Shown one piece after another: positions 41,712 through 48,552 of a stretch of DNA of 64,000 nt (the first letter of the stretch is position 1; every line of letters starts with the position of its first letter). A model generated the notes under the pieces. That model saw only the letters and a list, made by a program, of their open reading frames with translations. It was not told the origin of the DNA and searched no databases. A program made the position numbers and the translations under genes. The DNA is from Aquamicrobium zhengzhouense (GTDB lineage Bacteria; Pseudomonadota; Alphaproteobacteria; Rhizobiales; Rhizobiaceae): positions 62,001 to 126,000 of the forward strand of contig NZ_JADGMQ010000003.1 in assembly GCF_016124105.1 (NCBI RefSeq), given 5' to 3'.

Positions 41712-42009
41712 TAACCCGTAGAACCTGGTCAAGCTCATCGCGGTCCACCCCGAACGCGATGAGCGCATTCCGCAGAGTTGTTTCGGCGGAGGGGCCGTGT
41801 CCGACTAGCAAAGACTCGGGCGTGGTTTGCAGGACAGCGGCTAGCTTGGCGATGTTCGCTGCCGAAGGGCTCTTGGTTTTCCCGCGCAAGATGTCCCGCA
41901 CAAAGCTCTCTCCGAGATTTGCGCTTCTTGCTGCCTCAGCGGCTGTCAGATTGAGCGCTGCCAGCCTTTCTTTAATCCGGTAAATCAAGGGCGATTCCAT
42001 AATCGGCAT
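41602..42009 (-). CDS. short XRE-family prophage repressor (cI-like)
   Basis: 135 residues. An XRE HTH occupies residues about 8-65 (AAEAARSANLGESFVRDILRGKT, then SPSAANIAKLAAVLQTTPESLL). The remainder is a helix (DRDELDQVLRVIKTY) and an acidic disordered tail. There is no LexA/CI-type peptidase domain. ATG 42009 has GGAGTGC upstream, while ATG 42000 is an alternative start. It is flanked by operators and divergent from a Cro-like gene, which identifies it as the probable lysogeny repressor. Confidence 0.82.
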   Translation of the reverse strand: MPIMESPLIYRIKERLAALNLTAAEAARSANLGESFVRDILRGKTKSPSAANIAKLAAVLQTTPESLLVGHGPSAETTLRNALIAFGVDRDELDQVLRVIKTYVHDEPDVDDERSEQTSSEDQPLPATRHREPTP

Positions 42010-42018
42010 CTTGCACTC

Positions 42019-42084
42019 CGGGAAAAATCACGTCCAACGGGAATAATCCCGCCTCCGATGTTGACAGTGTCGGGAATTTTCCCG
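42019..42084. promoter_or_regulatory. operator cluster between repressor and Cro-like gene
   Basis: One imperfect site CGGGAAAAATCACG (42019-42032) and two perfect palindromes CGGGAATAATCCCG (42038-42051) and CGGGAATTTTCCCG (42071-42084). They match the sites at PL. The last fills the PR spacer. The imperfect one lies where a repressor promoter (TTGGAC-N17-GCAAGA on the minus strand) would be, so it may set autoregulation. Confidence 0.8.
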
Positions 42085-42089
42085 ATAGT
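42061..42089 (+). promoter_or_regulatory. early rightward promoter PR
   Basis: TTGACA (42061-42066), 17 bases, GATAGT (42084-42089), with operator CGGGAATTTTCCCG covering the spacer. Transcription should start at about 42095-42097, at the ATG of the next gene (42096), so the first message may be leaderless. Confidence 0.75.
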
Positions 42090-42095
42090 GGTCGC

Positions 42096-42329
42096 ATGGC
42101 TACGGACATCGAAATCACAAAAGAGCGCATTCGGGAGCACCTTCTCGCTCGCGCAAATGCTTTTGCCGCGTCCCACGGGACAAGCCTGTCGGCCATCTCT
42201 GCCGAGGCTATCAGTGACAGCAAGTTCCTCCCGGAAGTGGCGAGCGGAAAGAAGCAGAACTTCACGCTCAACACATACCAGCGCGTGATCGATTGGATCG
42301 ATGCGCGAGAGAGCGGAGAGGCGGCATGA
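42096..42329 (+). CDS. Cro/CII-position DNA-binding-like protein
   Basis: 77 residues (MATDIEITKERIREHLLARANAFAA). Helical; the middle (SLSAISAEAISDSKFLPEVASGKKQNF) reads like a variant HTH. It is the first gene right of the operators, the Cro position in lambdoid phages. It overlaps the next start by 4 bases. The regulator role is inferred from place and fold hints. Confidence 0.7.
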   Translation: MATDIEITKERIREHLLARANAFAASHGTSLSAISAEAISDSKFLPEVASGKKQNFTLNTYQRVIDWIDARESGEAA

Positions 42330-42799
42330 GCGGCTTCGTCTACGCGGTCGAATGTGCTGGTCGCATCAAGATTGGCTATTCCAGCTATCCAGAGCGTCGC
42401 TTCACCAAACTTATGGCAGACGCGCCATTCCCTAGCACGCTTCTTGGCTTCTGGCCGGGTAGCAGAGCGGACGAAATGGCCGTCCACAAGCGCTTCGCAA
42501 GCACGAGAGTCCACGGCGAATGGTTCACCGCAACCGATGCGCTCTTGGCTTTTGTGGCGGACAATAGGATCGAGCCCCCTGCACGGCGAAGCGTGGTGAT
42601 CCTCTGCGGTCACGAGGTGACGCGCGGGTCGCAGAAGGCGATTGCTCAGGCTCTGGGCGTAACTCAAGGCGCAATCTCGCAGTGGACGCAGGTCCCTGCT
42701 GATCGAGTGATCGCTGTTGAGCAGATAACCGGCATCTCCCGCCATGACCTTCGACCCGATGTGTTCGGCCCCGCCCCGAGGAGGGGGAAGGCAGCATGA
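42326..42799 (+). CDS. GIY-YIG (T5orf172/MUG113-like) domain fused to Cro/YdaS-type HTH
   Basis: 157 residues from ATG 42326. Residues about 1-85 are a GIY-YIG-fold domain of the T5orf172 type: GFVYAVECAGRIKIGYSSYPERR, MAVHKRFASTRVHGEWF. Residues about 95-150 are a YdaS/Cro HTH: GSQKAIAQALGVTQGAISQW, VPADRVIAVEQITG. The pairing suggests a DNA nuclease or DNA-handling domain targeted by an operator-binding HTH, or a regulator with a repurposed nuclease fold. It is second in the PR operon. Confidence 0.82.
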   Translation: MSGFVYAVECAGRIKIGYSSYPERRFTKLMADAPFPSTLLGFWPGSRADEMAVHKRFASTRVHGEWFTATDALLAFVADNRIEPPARRSVVILCGHEVTRGSQKAIAQALGVTQGAISQWTQVPADRVIAVEQITGISRHDLRPDVFGPAPRRGKAA

Positions 42800-42924
42800 G
42801 CGACCTCGCGATCACTCTCCTCGCGGTTACATCTGTTCTGGTGGTGGTCATCGTTGCCGGTGCTTTCTCCCTGCGCTCGATTATCAGCACGGTGTCTGAA
42901 TTTGACGGGATCGGGAGGCGCTGA
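42796..42924 (+). CDS. 42-residue membrane protein
   Basis: One N-terminal helix (AITLLAVTSVLVVVIVAGAF) and a short polar tail. Its ATG overlaps the previous stop (ATGA) and GGGGGAAGGC precedes it. It is a small early membrane protein of unknown role. Confidence 0.65.
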   Translation: MSDLAITLLAVTSVLVVVIVAGAFSLRSIISTVSEFDGIGRR

Positions 42925-43023
42925 GTGTCCTGCTTTTCCGCTCCCGTTTCCGCTTGTGACCTGACCTTCTTCGCCGCTGGCGCGCTGTTCACGCTGCTGT
43001 GCGTGAGCGGATGGAGGTTTTAG
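42925..43023 (+). CDS. 32-residue membrane peptide
   Basis: GTG start with GGGAGG six bases upstream and directly adjacent to the previous stop. The sequence has one helix (FFAAGALFTLLCV) and three cysteines. It is directly followed by the next start. The function is unknown. Confidence 0.5.
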   Translation: MSCFSAPVSACDLTFFAAGALFTLLCVSGWRF

Positions 43024-43398
43024 GTGGCTATCCGTTCCACTGGCATCCGACCGATCGAGCGCAATGGCTTGAAGGGCTTTGGCCTCACGATTTCCATAGA
43101 TAACACCAATTCGCACGGCCTCTCCGTCCGTGCGGATGCTGGCGGCGGTTGCTCCTCCCCCGCTGCCACTCCCGGTGACGCTGCTCTCCTCCTCCCCGGC
43201 GGCGTCACCGGACCTCTTTCTACCCGACCCGCACCTTTCGACGGTTCTGGCGACGAACCGAGTGTCCCAAGCTTTGCTGCTGGCGGTGCAAAAATGCGCG
43301 ACGACACTCGCGCAGGTCGGGGTGATGAACGCGCCGAAGCAAAGCAAGTCGCCATCAATTCCGAGTCTCACGGCCAGCGTCCCGAGGTGGACGCATGA
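43024..43398 (+). CDS. low-complexity phage protein
   Basis: 124 residues from GTG 43024 with GGAGG seven bases upstream. The first 35 residues look ordered (ISIDNTNSHGLSVRADAGGG), the rest is Gly/Pro/Ser/Ala-rich. A 137-residue frame (43130-43543) and an antisense frame overlap it, so the coding choice is based on the ribosome site and on the ATGA coupling at its end. Confidence 0.5.
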   Translation: MAIRSTGIRPIERNGLKGFGLTISIDNTNSHGLSVRADAGGGCSSPAATPGDAALLLPGGVTGPLSTRPAPFDGSGDEPSVPSFAAGGAKMRDDTRAGRGDERAEAKQVAINSESHGQRPEVDA

Positions 43399-43667
43399 CG
43401 ACGGTTGTCGTTTTCCGCGCGGCGAACCTGAGCGCAAAAAGGGGATGCGAGCGGGGCATTGTCTCGCATCCCCAAAGCGCCAGCGGCATGGCGCGTTCCT
43501 TCCTTGGCGACACGAGCTTCGAGCTTTTCCAGAAGCCGTTTAGCCGCGTCTCCAAGGCTTTCCAAGCCGATCTCTCCTTTGAAAATGCTCACGAACTGCA
43601 TGGGCATCTAAGCAAAGGAGTCGATGCAGCATGTGCAAAGAAACTAAGCAATCGGAGCATGAGTTGA
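43395..43667 (+). CDS. phage hypothetical protein, strand not certain
   Basis: 90 residues with an ATGA overlap to the preceding gene. An antisense frame (43368-43607) gives a helical sequence (GDAAKRLLEKLEARVAKEG) that also looks protein-like. The rightward reading is preferred because all neighbours run this way. Confidence 0.45.
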   Translation: MTTVVVFRAANLSAKRGCERGIVSHPQSASGMARSFLGDTSFELFQKPFSRVSKAFQADLSFENAHELHGHLSKGVDAACAKKLSNRSMS

Positions 43668-44029
43668 TGTGTAGCGCCGATCTCGCGACCGGTTACGTCC
43701 GGCGCATGATTGAGAAAGAGACACGCGGATGGGGCGACCAGAACAACGCGCTCCACCGTTTGGGCAACCGATATGGCCTGCCATTTTGGTCGCTGCACAA
43801 TATCAGAATAGGCCGCGCAAAGACGGTCGAAGCCGGTCTGTTCGACCGGATCAGGGCGGCATATCTCGACCTGTGTGAACGACAGGTTCGCCAGCTTCAA
43901 CATGAAATCGAAATTGAGAAAGCAAAGGGCGGAGGGGATGCTTCTTTTGAGGATTTGGCGCGCGAGGCTGAGGAATTGGCTGCGCGCGTGGCGCAAGCGT
44001 CGAAGGGCGCGCAAAGGAGGGAAATATGA
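43631..44029 (+). CDS. phage helical protein
   Basis: 132 residues from ATG 43631, with AAAGGAG ten bases upstream. The first half (WGDQNNALHRLGNRYGLPFWSLHNIRIGRAKTV in part) suggests a DNA-binding helical bundle, the second half is a coiled coil (AREAEELAARVAQASKG). It overlaps the next gene by 4 bases. The function is unknown. Confidence 0.7.
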   Translation: MCKETKQSEHELMCSADLATGYVRRMIEKETRGWGDQNNALHRLGNRYGLPFWSLHNIRIGRAKTVEAGLFDRIRAAYLDLCERQVRQLQHEIEIEKAKGGGDASFEDLAREAEELAARVAQASKGAQRREI

Positions 44030-44331
44030 ACGCGATTGATCAAAGCCTGGCATCCGCCGTCGAACGGGAATGCAACATCTTGCAGTTCCGCGAAGACCAC
44101 GAGGAAAAGAACGAACGCCTGGACGAGGTGATGCTGCGAGAGGCCAAACAGGCCCGCCAGCGCATCAAGCGCATCCGCAAAGCGGCAGCAGATGAAGTTG
44201 CCGCCATCGATGCCGAGATTGCCGCGCTAGTTGCCCGTAAGGCCGAGGTGCAGACCGGCGCGGATGCCAAGGCTCAAGCCGAGGAGCGCCGCATCGCCAA
44301 GTGCCGCGCTTATCTCACTGCGGGCGAATAG
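44026..44331 (+). CDS. phage coiled-coil protein
   Basis: 101 residues, almost entirely a charged coiled coil (EKNERLDEVMLREAKQARQ, AAIDAEIAALVARKAE). It starts by ATGA coupling. It could be a structural or regulatory adapter. No family is assigned. Confidence 0.7.
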   Translation: MNAIDQSLASAVERECNILQFREDHEEKNERLDEVMLREAKQARQRIKRIRKAAADEVAAIDAEIAALVARKAEVQTGADAKAQAEERRIAKCRAYLTAGE

Positions 44332-44333
44332 GC

Positions 44334-44501
44334 ATGACCCGTCACCCAATCGAAACAGCGGCCGGTGAGGCGTTTGCACCTGAGCCTGAGCCATTCGAGG
44401 CACGCCCGGCTGCATGGCGTCTCATCGTTGCGCTGCTGGTGATCCTGGTTGTCGGGATGGGCGCGATGGCGTGGGCGGTGTTCGTGAGGGGGGCGGCATG
44501 A
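44334..44501 (+). CDS. 55-residue single-helix membrane protein
   Basis: A polar Glu/Pro-rich N-terminus followed by one helix (LIVALLVILVVGMGAMAWAVF) and a short tail. It overlaps the nuclease gene start by 4 bases. The role is unknown. Confidence 0.65.
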   Translation: MTRHPIETAAGEAFAPEPEPFEARPAAWRLIVALLVILVVGMGAMAWAVFVRGAA

Positions 44502-44863
44502 GGGCGCTTTTCACCAAACCGACCGAAGACCAGATCCAGCGTCAACTGCTCGGCTGGCTCAAGGCAGTATGCCCGAATGCGGTTGTCTTCGCCGTCCCGA
44601 ATGGCGAGCACCGCAACAAGGCCACGGCAGGAAAGCTCAAGGGGCAGGGGGTTCTTCCGGGAGCTCCCGATCTGGTCATCGCCCATGATGGCGTGATCGC
44701 GTTTGTCGAGGTGAAGCGCCCCAAAGGCGGCAGGCTCTCCCCGGCCCAGCTCGAGTTTCAGGAGAGGTGTTCCGAGCAGCGTCTGCCATATGGCGTCGTG
44801 CGCAGTCCGGGCGATCTGCAAGCCTTCCTCGATGACATTGGCATCAAGACGAGGGCAGCATGA
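44498..44863 (+). CDS. VRR-NUC domain nuclease
   Basis: 121 residues: a stand-alone VRR-NUC (PD-(D/E)XK-like) domain. Motifs are EDQIQRQLLGWL, PNGEHRNKATAGKLKGQGVLPGAPD in part with the catalytic PD, then VIAFVEVKRPKGG with the E-x-K pair and RLSPAQLEFQERC. Stand-alone phage VRR-NUCs are thought to process branched DNA or recombination intermediates. ATGA coupling on both sides. Confidence 0.9.
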   Translation: MRALFTKPTEDQIQRQLLGWLKAVCPNAVVFAVPNGEHRNKATAGKLKGQGVLPGAPDLVIAHDGVIAFVEVKRPKGGRLSPAQLEFQERCSEQRLPYGVVRSPGDLQAFLDDIGIKTRAA

Positions 44864-45057
44864 GGTTCACCTATGCAGAGAAACGGGATGCTGCACGAGG
44901 CCGCGTCTACAGCCTGGAGACGTGGCTCGCTGATTTCGGCGGCCCGAAGTCCAAGTTCCCGCAACACCTGATTGATGACCGCAAGCGCGAGCTCGCCCTG
45001 ATGCGAGACATCGCCAGCGATTATTCGCGCGCGGCAGAAAAGGAAAAGGCAGCATGA
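44860..45057 (+). CDS. small phage protein
   Basis: 65 residues ([22 protein letters not shown]), helical and basic, coupled by ATGA to both neighbours between the nuclease and the GapR homologue. The function is unknown. Confidence 0.65.
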   Translation: MRFTYAEKRDAARGRVYSLETWLADFGGPKSKFPQHLIDDRKRELALMRDIASDYSRAAEKEKAA

Positions 45058-45311
45058 CCGATACGACCGACAGCAGACAGACGATTGCAGCAGGCCAGCT
45101 GCGCGCCTTCATTGAGCGGGTCGAGAAATTAGAAAACGAGAAGCAGACCATCGCTGAGGACATCAAGGAGGTCTTTGCAGAGGCCAAGGGTACCGGCTTC
45201 GACACGAAGGCGATGCGCACGATCCTGAGGCTTCGCAAGAAGGACCGAGCCGAGCGCGAGGAAGAAGAAGCGATCCTCGACATGTACCTCTCAGCGCTGG
45301 GGATGGTGTGA
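45054..45311 (+). CDS. GapR / DUF2312 family DNA-binding protein
   Basis: 85 residues matching DUF2312: [50 protein letters not shown]. In alphaproteobacteria GapR is a nucleoid protein that clamps overtwisted, AT-rich DNA ahead of forks and helps chromosome replication. A phage copy in the replication block may aid phage forks or alter the host nucleoid. The sequence appears intact. Confidence 0.88.
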   Translation: MTDTTDSRQTIAAGQLRAFIERVEKLENEKQTIAEDIKEVFAEAKGTGFDTKAMRTILRLRKKDRAEREEEEAILDMYLSALGMV

Positions 45312-45742
45312 TGACCCGCCGCAAGATCACCAAAGCAGACGAGACACCGGAGTTCATCGCATTCTGGGACATGTGGCGTCCAAAAGCCCGGCACAATGAC
45401 GGGCGCGGCTTGGCGCGCGACACTTTCTTCAAGCACGTAGAGCAGGGGGCTGATCCTCAGGACATCGTGGACGGTGCCGCCTACTTCCTGCGTGGCATTA
45501 AAGACCGCCAATATATCCCGCTCGCCTCGACGTGGCTCAATCGTCAGGCCTACGAGGACTTTGCCGAGCAGGAGCGTGAATTCCAGGCGCGTCGTGCAGA
45601 GCGCATGCAGCCGCAAGCCTCCAACGTCACCGTGCTTCGTCCTCGGACAGAAGCGGCCCCGACTATTGATGCAGAAGCGCGCCGCCGCCACTTCGAAAGC
45701 TTGCGCGCTCAGAACCCACTTCTTGCAGGAGGTGATTGGTAA
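45311..45742 (+). CDS. phage replication-associated protein
   Basis: 143 residues. FIAFWDMWRPKARHNDGRG and IKDRQYIPLASTWLNRQAYEDF form the pattern seen at the C-termini of phage replication or replisome-organiser proteins (FW..., IP-ASTWLN-..W/F). The N-terminal DNA-binding half normally seen in such proteins is missing. It is coupled to the next gene (TAATG), which supplies DNA binding, so the two may work together. Confidence 0.7.
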   Translation: MTRRKITKADETPEFIAFWDMWRPKARHNDGRGLARDTFFKHVEQGADPQDIVDGAAYFLRGIKDRQYIPLASTWLNRQAYEDFAEQEREFQARRAERMQPQASNVTVLRPRTEAAPTIDAEARRRHFESLRAQNPLLAGGDW

Positions 45743-46272
45743 TGCAGGAGCATGACCTCGCTCATCATTACAGACCCGGCCTCAATCCGGATTTCGTGAA
45801 CAGAGTGAAAGAACGGAAAGCCGCCGAGCGGAAAGAGCGTGAGGCTACGATCCTCAAGGCTAAGCTTGCCGAAGCCGAACGCCGGCGTAAGGAACTGGAA
45901 GCAAAGATCGCGCAGGAGAAGCTTCTACGCGAGCAGGCGATTGAGAACGAAAAGAAAGTCATCGAGAACTATCAGGTGATCGTCGTTCATGGTGTCAGTC
46001 GCTCATCACGCGACATCATTCGAGAGACTGCAAAGGCATGCAGGGTGAGCGCCGAAGAGATGCTGGGACGATCTGGTCAGAAAAAGATCGTGGATGCGCG
46101 CCACCTTGCCATGTACCGCCTGCGAAACGAACGCGGACTGTCTCTGCCGCATATAGGCCGGATATTCGGACGTGATCACTCAACCGTCATCCATGCAATC
46201 AAGAAGGTTGAGGCCAAACGGAAGGGCGTCAATGGCCAGTGCACCAGCGATCTCATCGCGGGGGCCGCTTGA
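45742..46272 (+). CDS. DnaA domain IV protein with coiled-coil N-terminus
   Basis: 176 residues. Residues 15-85 are a long Arg/Glu/Lys coiled coil. Residues about 95-165 match the DnaA C-terminal DNA-binding domain: RETAKACRVSAEEMLG, RHLAMYRLRNERGLSLPHIG and GRDHSTVIHAIKKVE, the DnaA-box-reading signature. There is no AAA+ ATPase domain. It may mark a phage origin, recruit the host replisome or compete with host DnaA. It sits at the end of the replication block. Confidence 0.88.
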   Translation: MQEHDLAHHYRPGLNPDFVNRVKERKAAERKEREATILKAKLAEAERRRKELEAKIAQEKLLREQAIENEKKVIENYQVIVVHGVSRSSRDIIRETAKACRVSAEEMLGRSGQKKIVDARHLAMYRLRNERGLSLPHIGRIFGRDHSTVIHAIKKVEAKRKGVNGQCTSDLIAGAA

Positions 46273-46520
46273 TGCTGGATGAGCGCGGCAAGTTCAAGAG
46301 AAAGCCGGTCCGGTCCGCATCTCCGACCGTTCGCATCATATTCGATGCGATAGACGCCTCAGGACTGACATATCGCGAGGCCGCGTATCACGCCAAATTG
46401 CACTACGCGACACTGTCCTGTTGGAAGCAAGGGAAGCGATCGCCGAATATCCTGGATCTGGAAGAGATTGCTCAAGTCCTTGGTTACGACATCGTCTTGA
46501 AGAAAAGGGCCAAGGCATGA
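46272..46520 (+). CDS. XRE-type HTH protein
   Basis: 82 residues. VRIIFDAIDASGLTYREAAYHAKLHYATLSCWKQGKRSPNILDLEEIAQVLG in shortened form is a classic XRE helix-turn-helix with the S-C-W-K-Q-G-K-R-S-P recognition loop. The start is TGATG-coupled to the DnaA-domain protein. It is an early regulator candidate. Confidence 0.8.
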   Translation: MLDERGKFKRKPVRSASPTVRIIFDAIDASGLTYREAAYHAKLHYATLSCWKQGKRSPNILDLEEIAQVLGYDIVLKKRAKA

Positions 46521-46732
46521 GCAGAACCCAGGTTACGACCGGCTTCGTCATCGTGCGCCCGGATGGCCGAAGGGTAGACGATACCCTTTACGATGGTGAG
46601 GTGGATGCGGCCATTGTCTGCGCCTTCCTAAATGGCTGCCGTGTCGCGCCTGCCAAGCGCATCACGACGTTTCAGCGCAAGGGCGGTCAGATGGTTCCAG
46701 TGCGCACTGAGATCAGCATACAGCACGACTAA
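46517..46732 (+). CDS. phage hypothetical protein
   Basis: 71 residues (MSRTQVTTGFVIVRPDGRRVDD), strand-rich with a compact beta look. Coupled by ATGA to the HTH gene. The function is unknown. Confidence 0.6.
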   Translation: MSRTQVTTGFVIVRPDGRRVDDTLYDGEVDAAIVCAFLNGCRVAPAKRITTFQRKGGQMVPVRTEISIQHD

Positions 46733-46750
46733 GCGGCAACGAGGGACAGT

Positions 46751-46939
46751 ATGGCGAAGGCACAAAAGCGCGACCATGGCCGATTGCGCCAAATCATGGG
46801 AGCCAAAAAGAAGCGCCAGCAAGCCATCACGAAGGCCGTGGATAAGCTGGCTCTGGAATACGCGCAGGGCAGGGCGGCTTCGGCATGCTGGGTGGATCTG
46901 ATGAAAGCAGCGAATGAGGATCAGGTTGAGCAGAGATAG
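46751..46939 (+). CDS. small basic phage protein
   Basis: 62 residues, Lys/Arg-rich first half (KAQKRDHGRLRQIMGAKKKRQQ) then helical. GAGGGAC precedes the ATG. It may bind nucleic acid. The function is unknown. Confidence 0.6.
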   Translation: MAKAQKRDHGRLRQIMGAKKKRQQAITKAVDKLALEYAQGRAASACWVDLMKAANEDQVEQR

Positions 46940-47546
46940 CAAGACCGCACGCCGGTTCCCCCGCGAGACTATCCAGATGGGCGACAAGCGCGTGCCTGCA
47001 GCAAAAATCGAATGCAACAAATGCCAGTCCGTCGCCTACCACACTGACACAGGATTGAACGATGACGTTTACTTCAAAAGGAAGGGGTGGACGGTCGGCA
47101 ATGGTCCCGCTGCCGATGTGTGCGGTGCGTGCGCTGGAAGGAAACCTAAGCCCGATTTGAAGGTGGTCCCGATGGAAGCAGCTGCAGTTAAGGACAAACC
47201 GCGCGAAATGACCCGCGACGAGCGGCTGATCATCATGGACAAGATCAGGGACGTTCACGATGGCGACCGCTACGGCTCGGGCTGGTCGGACAAGAAGGTC
47301 GCTGACGATCTGGGCGTGCCTCGCGCGTGGGTCGAGGACATTCGCGAGAACGTGCTGCAATTCGCGGGCGGCCATAGCGCCGACATGGAGGAGTATCTGG
47401 CGATGATCGCGCCGGTTAAGACCGAACTTGCCAACATGATCAATTCTGCGCGCGTCCAGCTACAGCGCCTGGAGGAGATGGCGGGCAAGGAGCTTGCATC
47501 GATCACCACGCTTGGCCGGAAGGTTGAGAAGGAAATGAGCCGCTAA
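46914..47546 (+). CDS. phage zinc-finger/HTH protein
   Basis: 210 residues if ATG 46914 is used; ATG 46977 is an alternative. IECNKCQSVAYHT and DVCGACAGRK form a four-cysteine zinc site in the first third. The middle (GSGWSDKKVADDLGVPRAWVEDIRE) is HTH-like and the C-terminus a coiled coil. It looks like a DNA-binding regulator. Its place near the end of the early operon would suit a late-gene control role, but this is inference. Confidence 0.65.
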   Translation: MRIRLSRDSKTARRFPRETIQMGDKRVPAAKIECNKCQSVAYHTDTGLNDDVYFKRKGWTVGNGPAADVCGACAGRKPKPDLKVVPMEAAAVKDKPREMTRDERLIIMDKIRDVHDGDRYGSGWSDKKVADDLGVPRAWVEDIRENVLQFAGGHSADMEEYLAMIAPVKTELANMINSARVQLQRLEEMAGKELASITTLGRKVEKEMSR

Positions 47547-47658
47547 ACACAGCCGCCCCGCTGGCGGGCGGGAACGGCTGCAAATCACTCAATTGAAGGC
47601 TTCCCCAAAGCTACCACGGCTGGGGCTTTTGGCGCAACAAGCGGCGAGGCATACACAC

Positions 47659-48249
47659 ATGGCAAGGGCAGCAAGGAAGCCTGAGAGTTTCCAATCTCAG
47701 CATATCGAGACAGGCACCATGAGGCACGAGAACCCAAGCTGGACACCAGCCAACGATGGGGAAAAATGGGCACCAAGGTATATCCAACCGACTGTGAACT
47801 TGCGTGAAAGCGCCATTGTTTCATTGCGCGCCAAGAAGGCTATTGATGAATGCCAGTACGAAGCGGCAGAGCTTTTCCGCAGGCTATTCGAGGCTATCGG
47901 AGGCAAAGGCGCTCGCGCTATCGATTACAGTCGGGAATTCGTGGATGGAGGACGCTTCCCCGATCCGGTAAGTGATCATCAGATCGACGCAGGGAGGAAA
48001 CTTGCCAAGGCCTACGAGGCGCTAACCAAGGCGCACGGCCTCTATGCGTGGCGGCTTGTCGGATACATCTGCGGTGAAGGGCGCGCGATATCAGAACTGA
48101 CGGAAACGAAGCGCCAGCGTCTCACTATGGCCGACAACCTGCGCACCTATCTGGACTGCCTCGCTGCCCATTGGGGATTGGCTTCACGCGGTATTGACAT
48201 GGTAACCAGCAAAGGGCAGAATCACCTAAATTTCGACAATTGTAAGTGA
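47659..48249 (+). CDS. putative late regulator, last gene of the rightward early operon
   Basis: 196 residues from ATG 47659 (GAGG ten bases upstream); an upstream TTG at 47593 is less likely. The C-terminal half, YEALTKAHGLYAWRLVGYICG, ELTETKRQRLTMADNLRTYLDCLAAHWGL, resembles a helical DNA-binding module (DUF6456-like look) often met in alphaproteobacterial phages. Position before a terminator and the late genes parallels lambda Q, but no antiterminator motif is known to me here. Confidence 0.6.
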   Translation: MARAARKPESFQSQHIETGTMRHENPSWTPANDGEKWAPRYIQPTVNLRESAIVSLRAKKAIDECQYEAAELFRRLFEAIGGKGARAIDYSREFVDGGRFPDPVSDHQIDAGRKLAKAYEALTKAHGLYAWRLVGYICGEGRAISELTETKRQRLTMADNLRTYLDCLAAHWGLASRGIDMVTSKGQNHLNFDNCK

Positions 48250-48280
48250 TTTGCGCCGTTAAGGCGTGACCGACAACAGC

Positions 48281-48323
48281 ACCCGCCACGCCTCTCCACG
48301 ATGCGCCTCTGGGCGGGTTTTTC
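48281..48323 (+). terminator. terminator ending the rightward early operon
   Basis: ACCCGCC (48281-48287) pairs with GGCGGGT (48312-48318) and is followed by TTTTTCG. The loop is long (24 bases) and contains a smaller repeat. It separates early genes from the reversed cassette. Confidence 0.6.
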
Positions 48324-48399
48324 GTTTGCCGCCCCCGACACACTCCATCAGCTCCTTGGCCAATAGCGGGACCAGCGGCATTCCTAATGCAAGGCTACA

Positions 48400-48552
48400 A
48401 TGGAGCTCAAACGAGCAAGGCGCATCCGAGACAAGCTCCGCGTGAAGCCGGGGCAGTTTGCAAGGCGATGGGTGTCGCGCATGCTATTTTGTGGAATTCA
48501 GGAACTTCGGGCACCAGAGGCGCTTAACTGCACCCACGCAGTTGGTGGGTGA
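48400..48552 (+). pseudogene. possible 5' remnant of an interrupted gene
   Basis: A 50-residue frame whose first 27 residues (MELKRARRIRDKLRVKPG, then QFARRWVSR) look like a real N-terminal domain, while the rest simply runs antisense through the end of the reversed cassette. This is the pattern left when a cassette inserts into a gene. Weak evidence. Confidence 0.3.

Noticed and set aside
47550-47580. GC-rich inverted repeat after the zinc/HTH gene as terminator
   Set aside because: A stem can be drawn (CAGCCG ... CGGCTG) but there is no T-run on either strand, and the next gene starts soon after.
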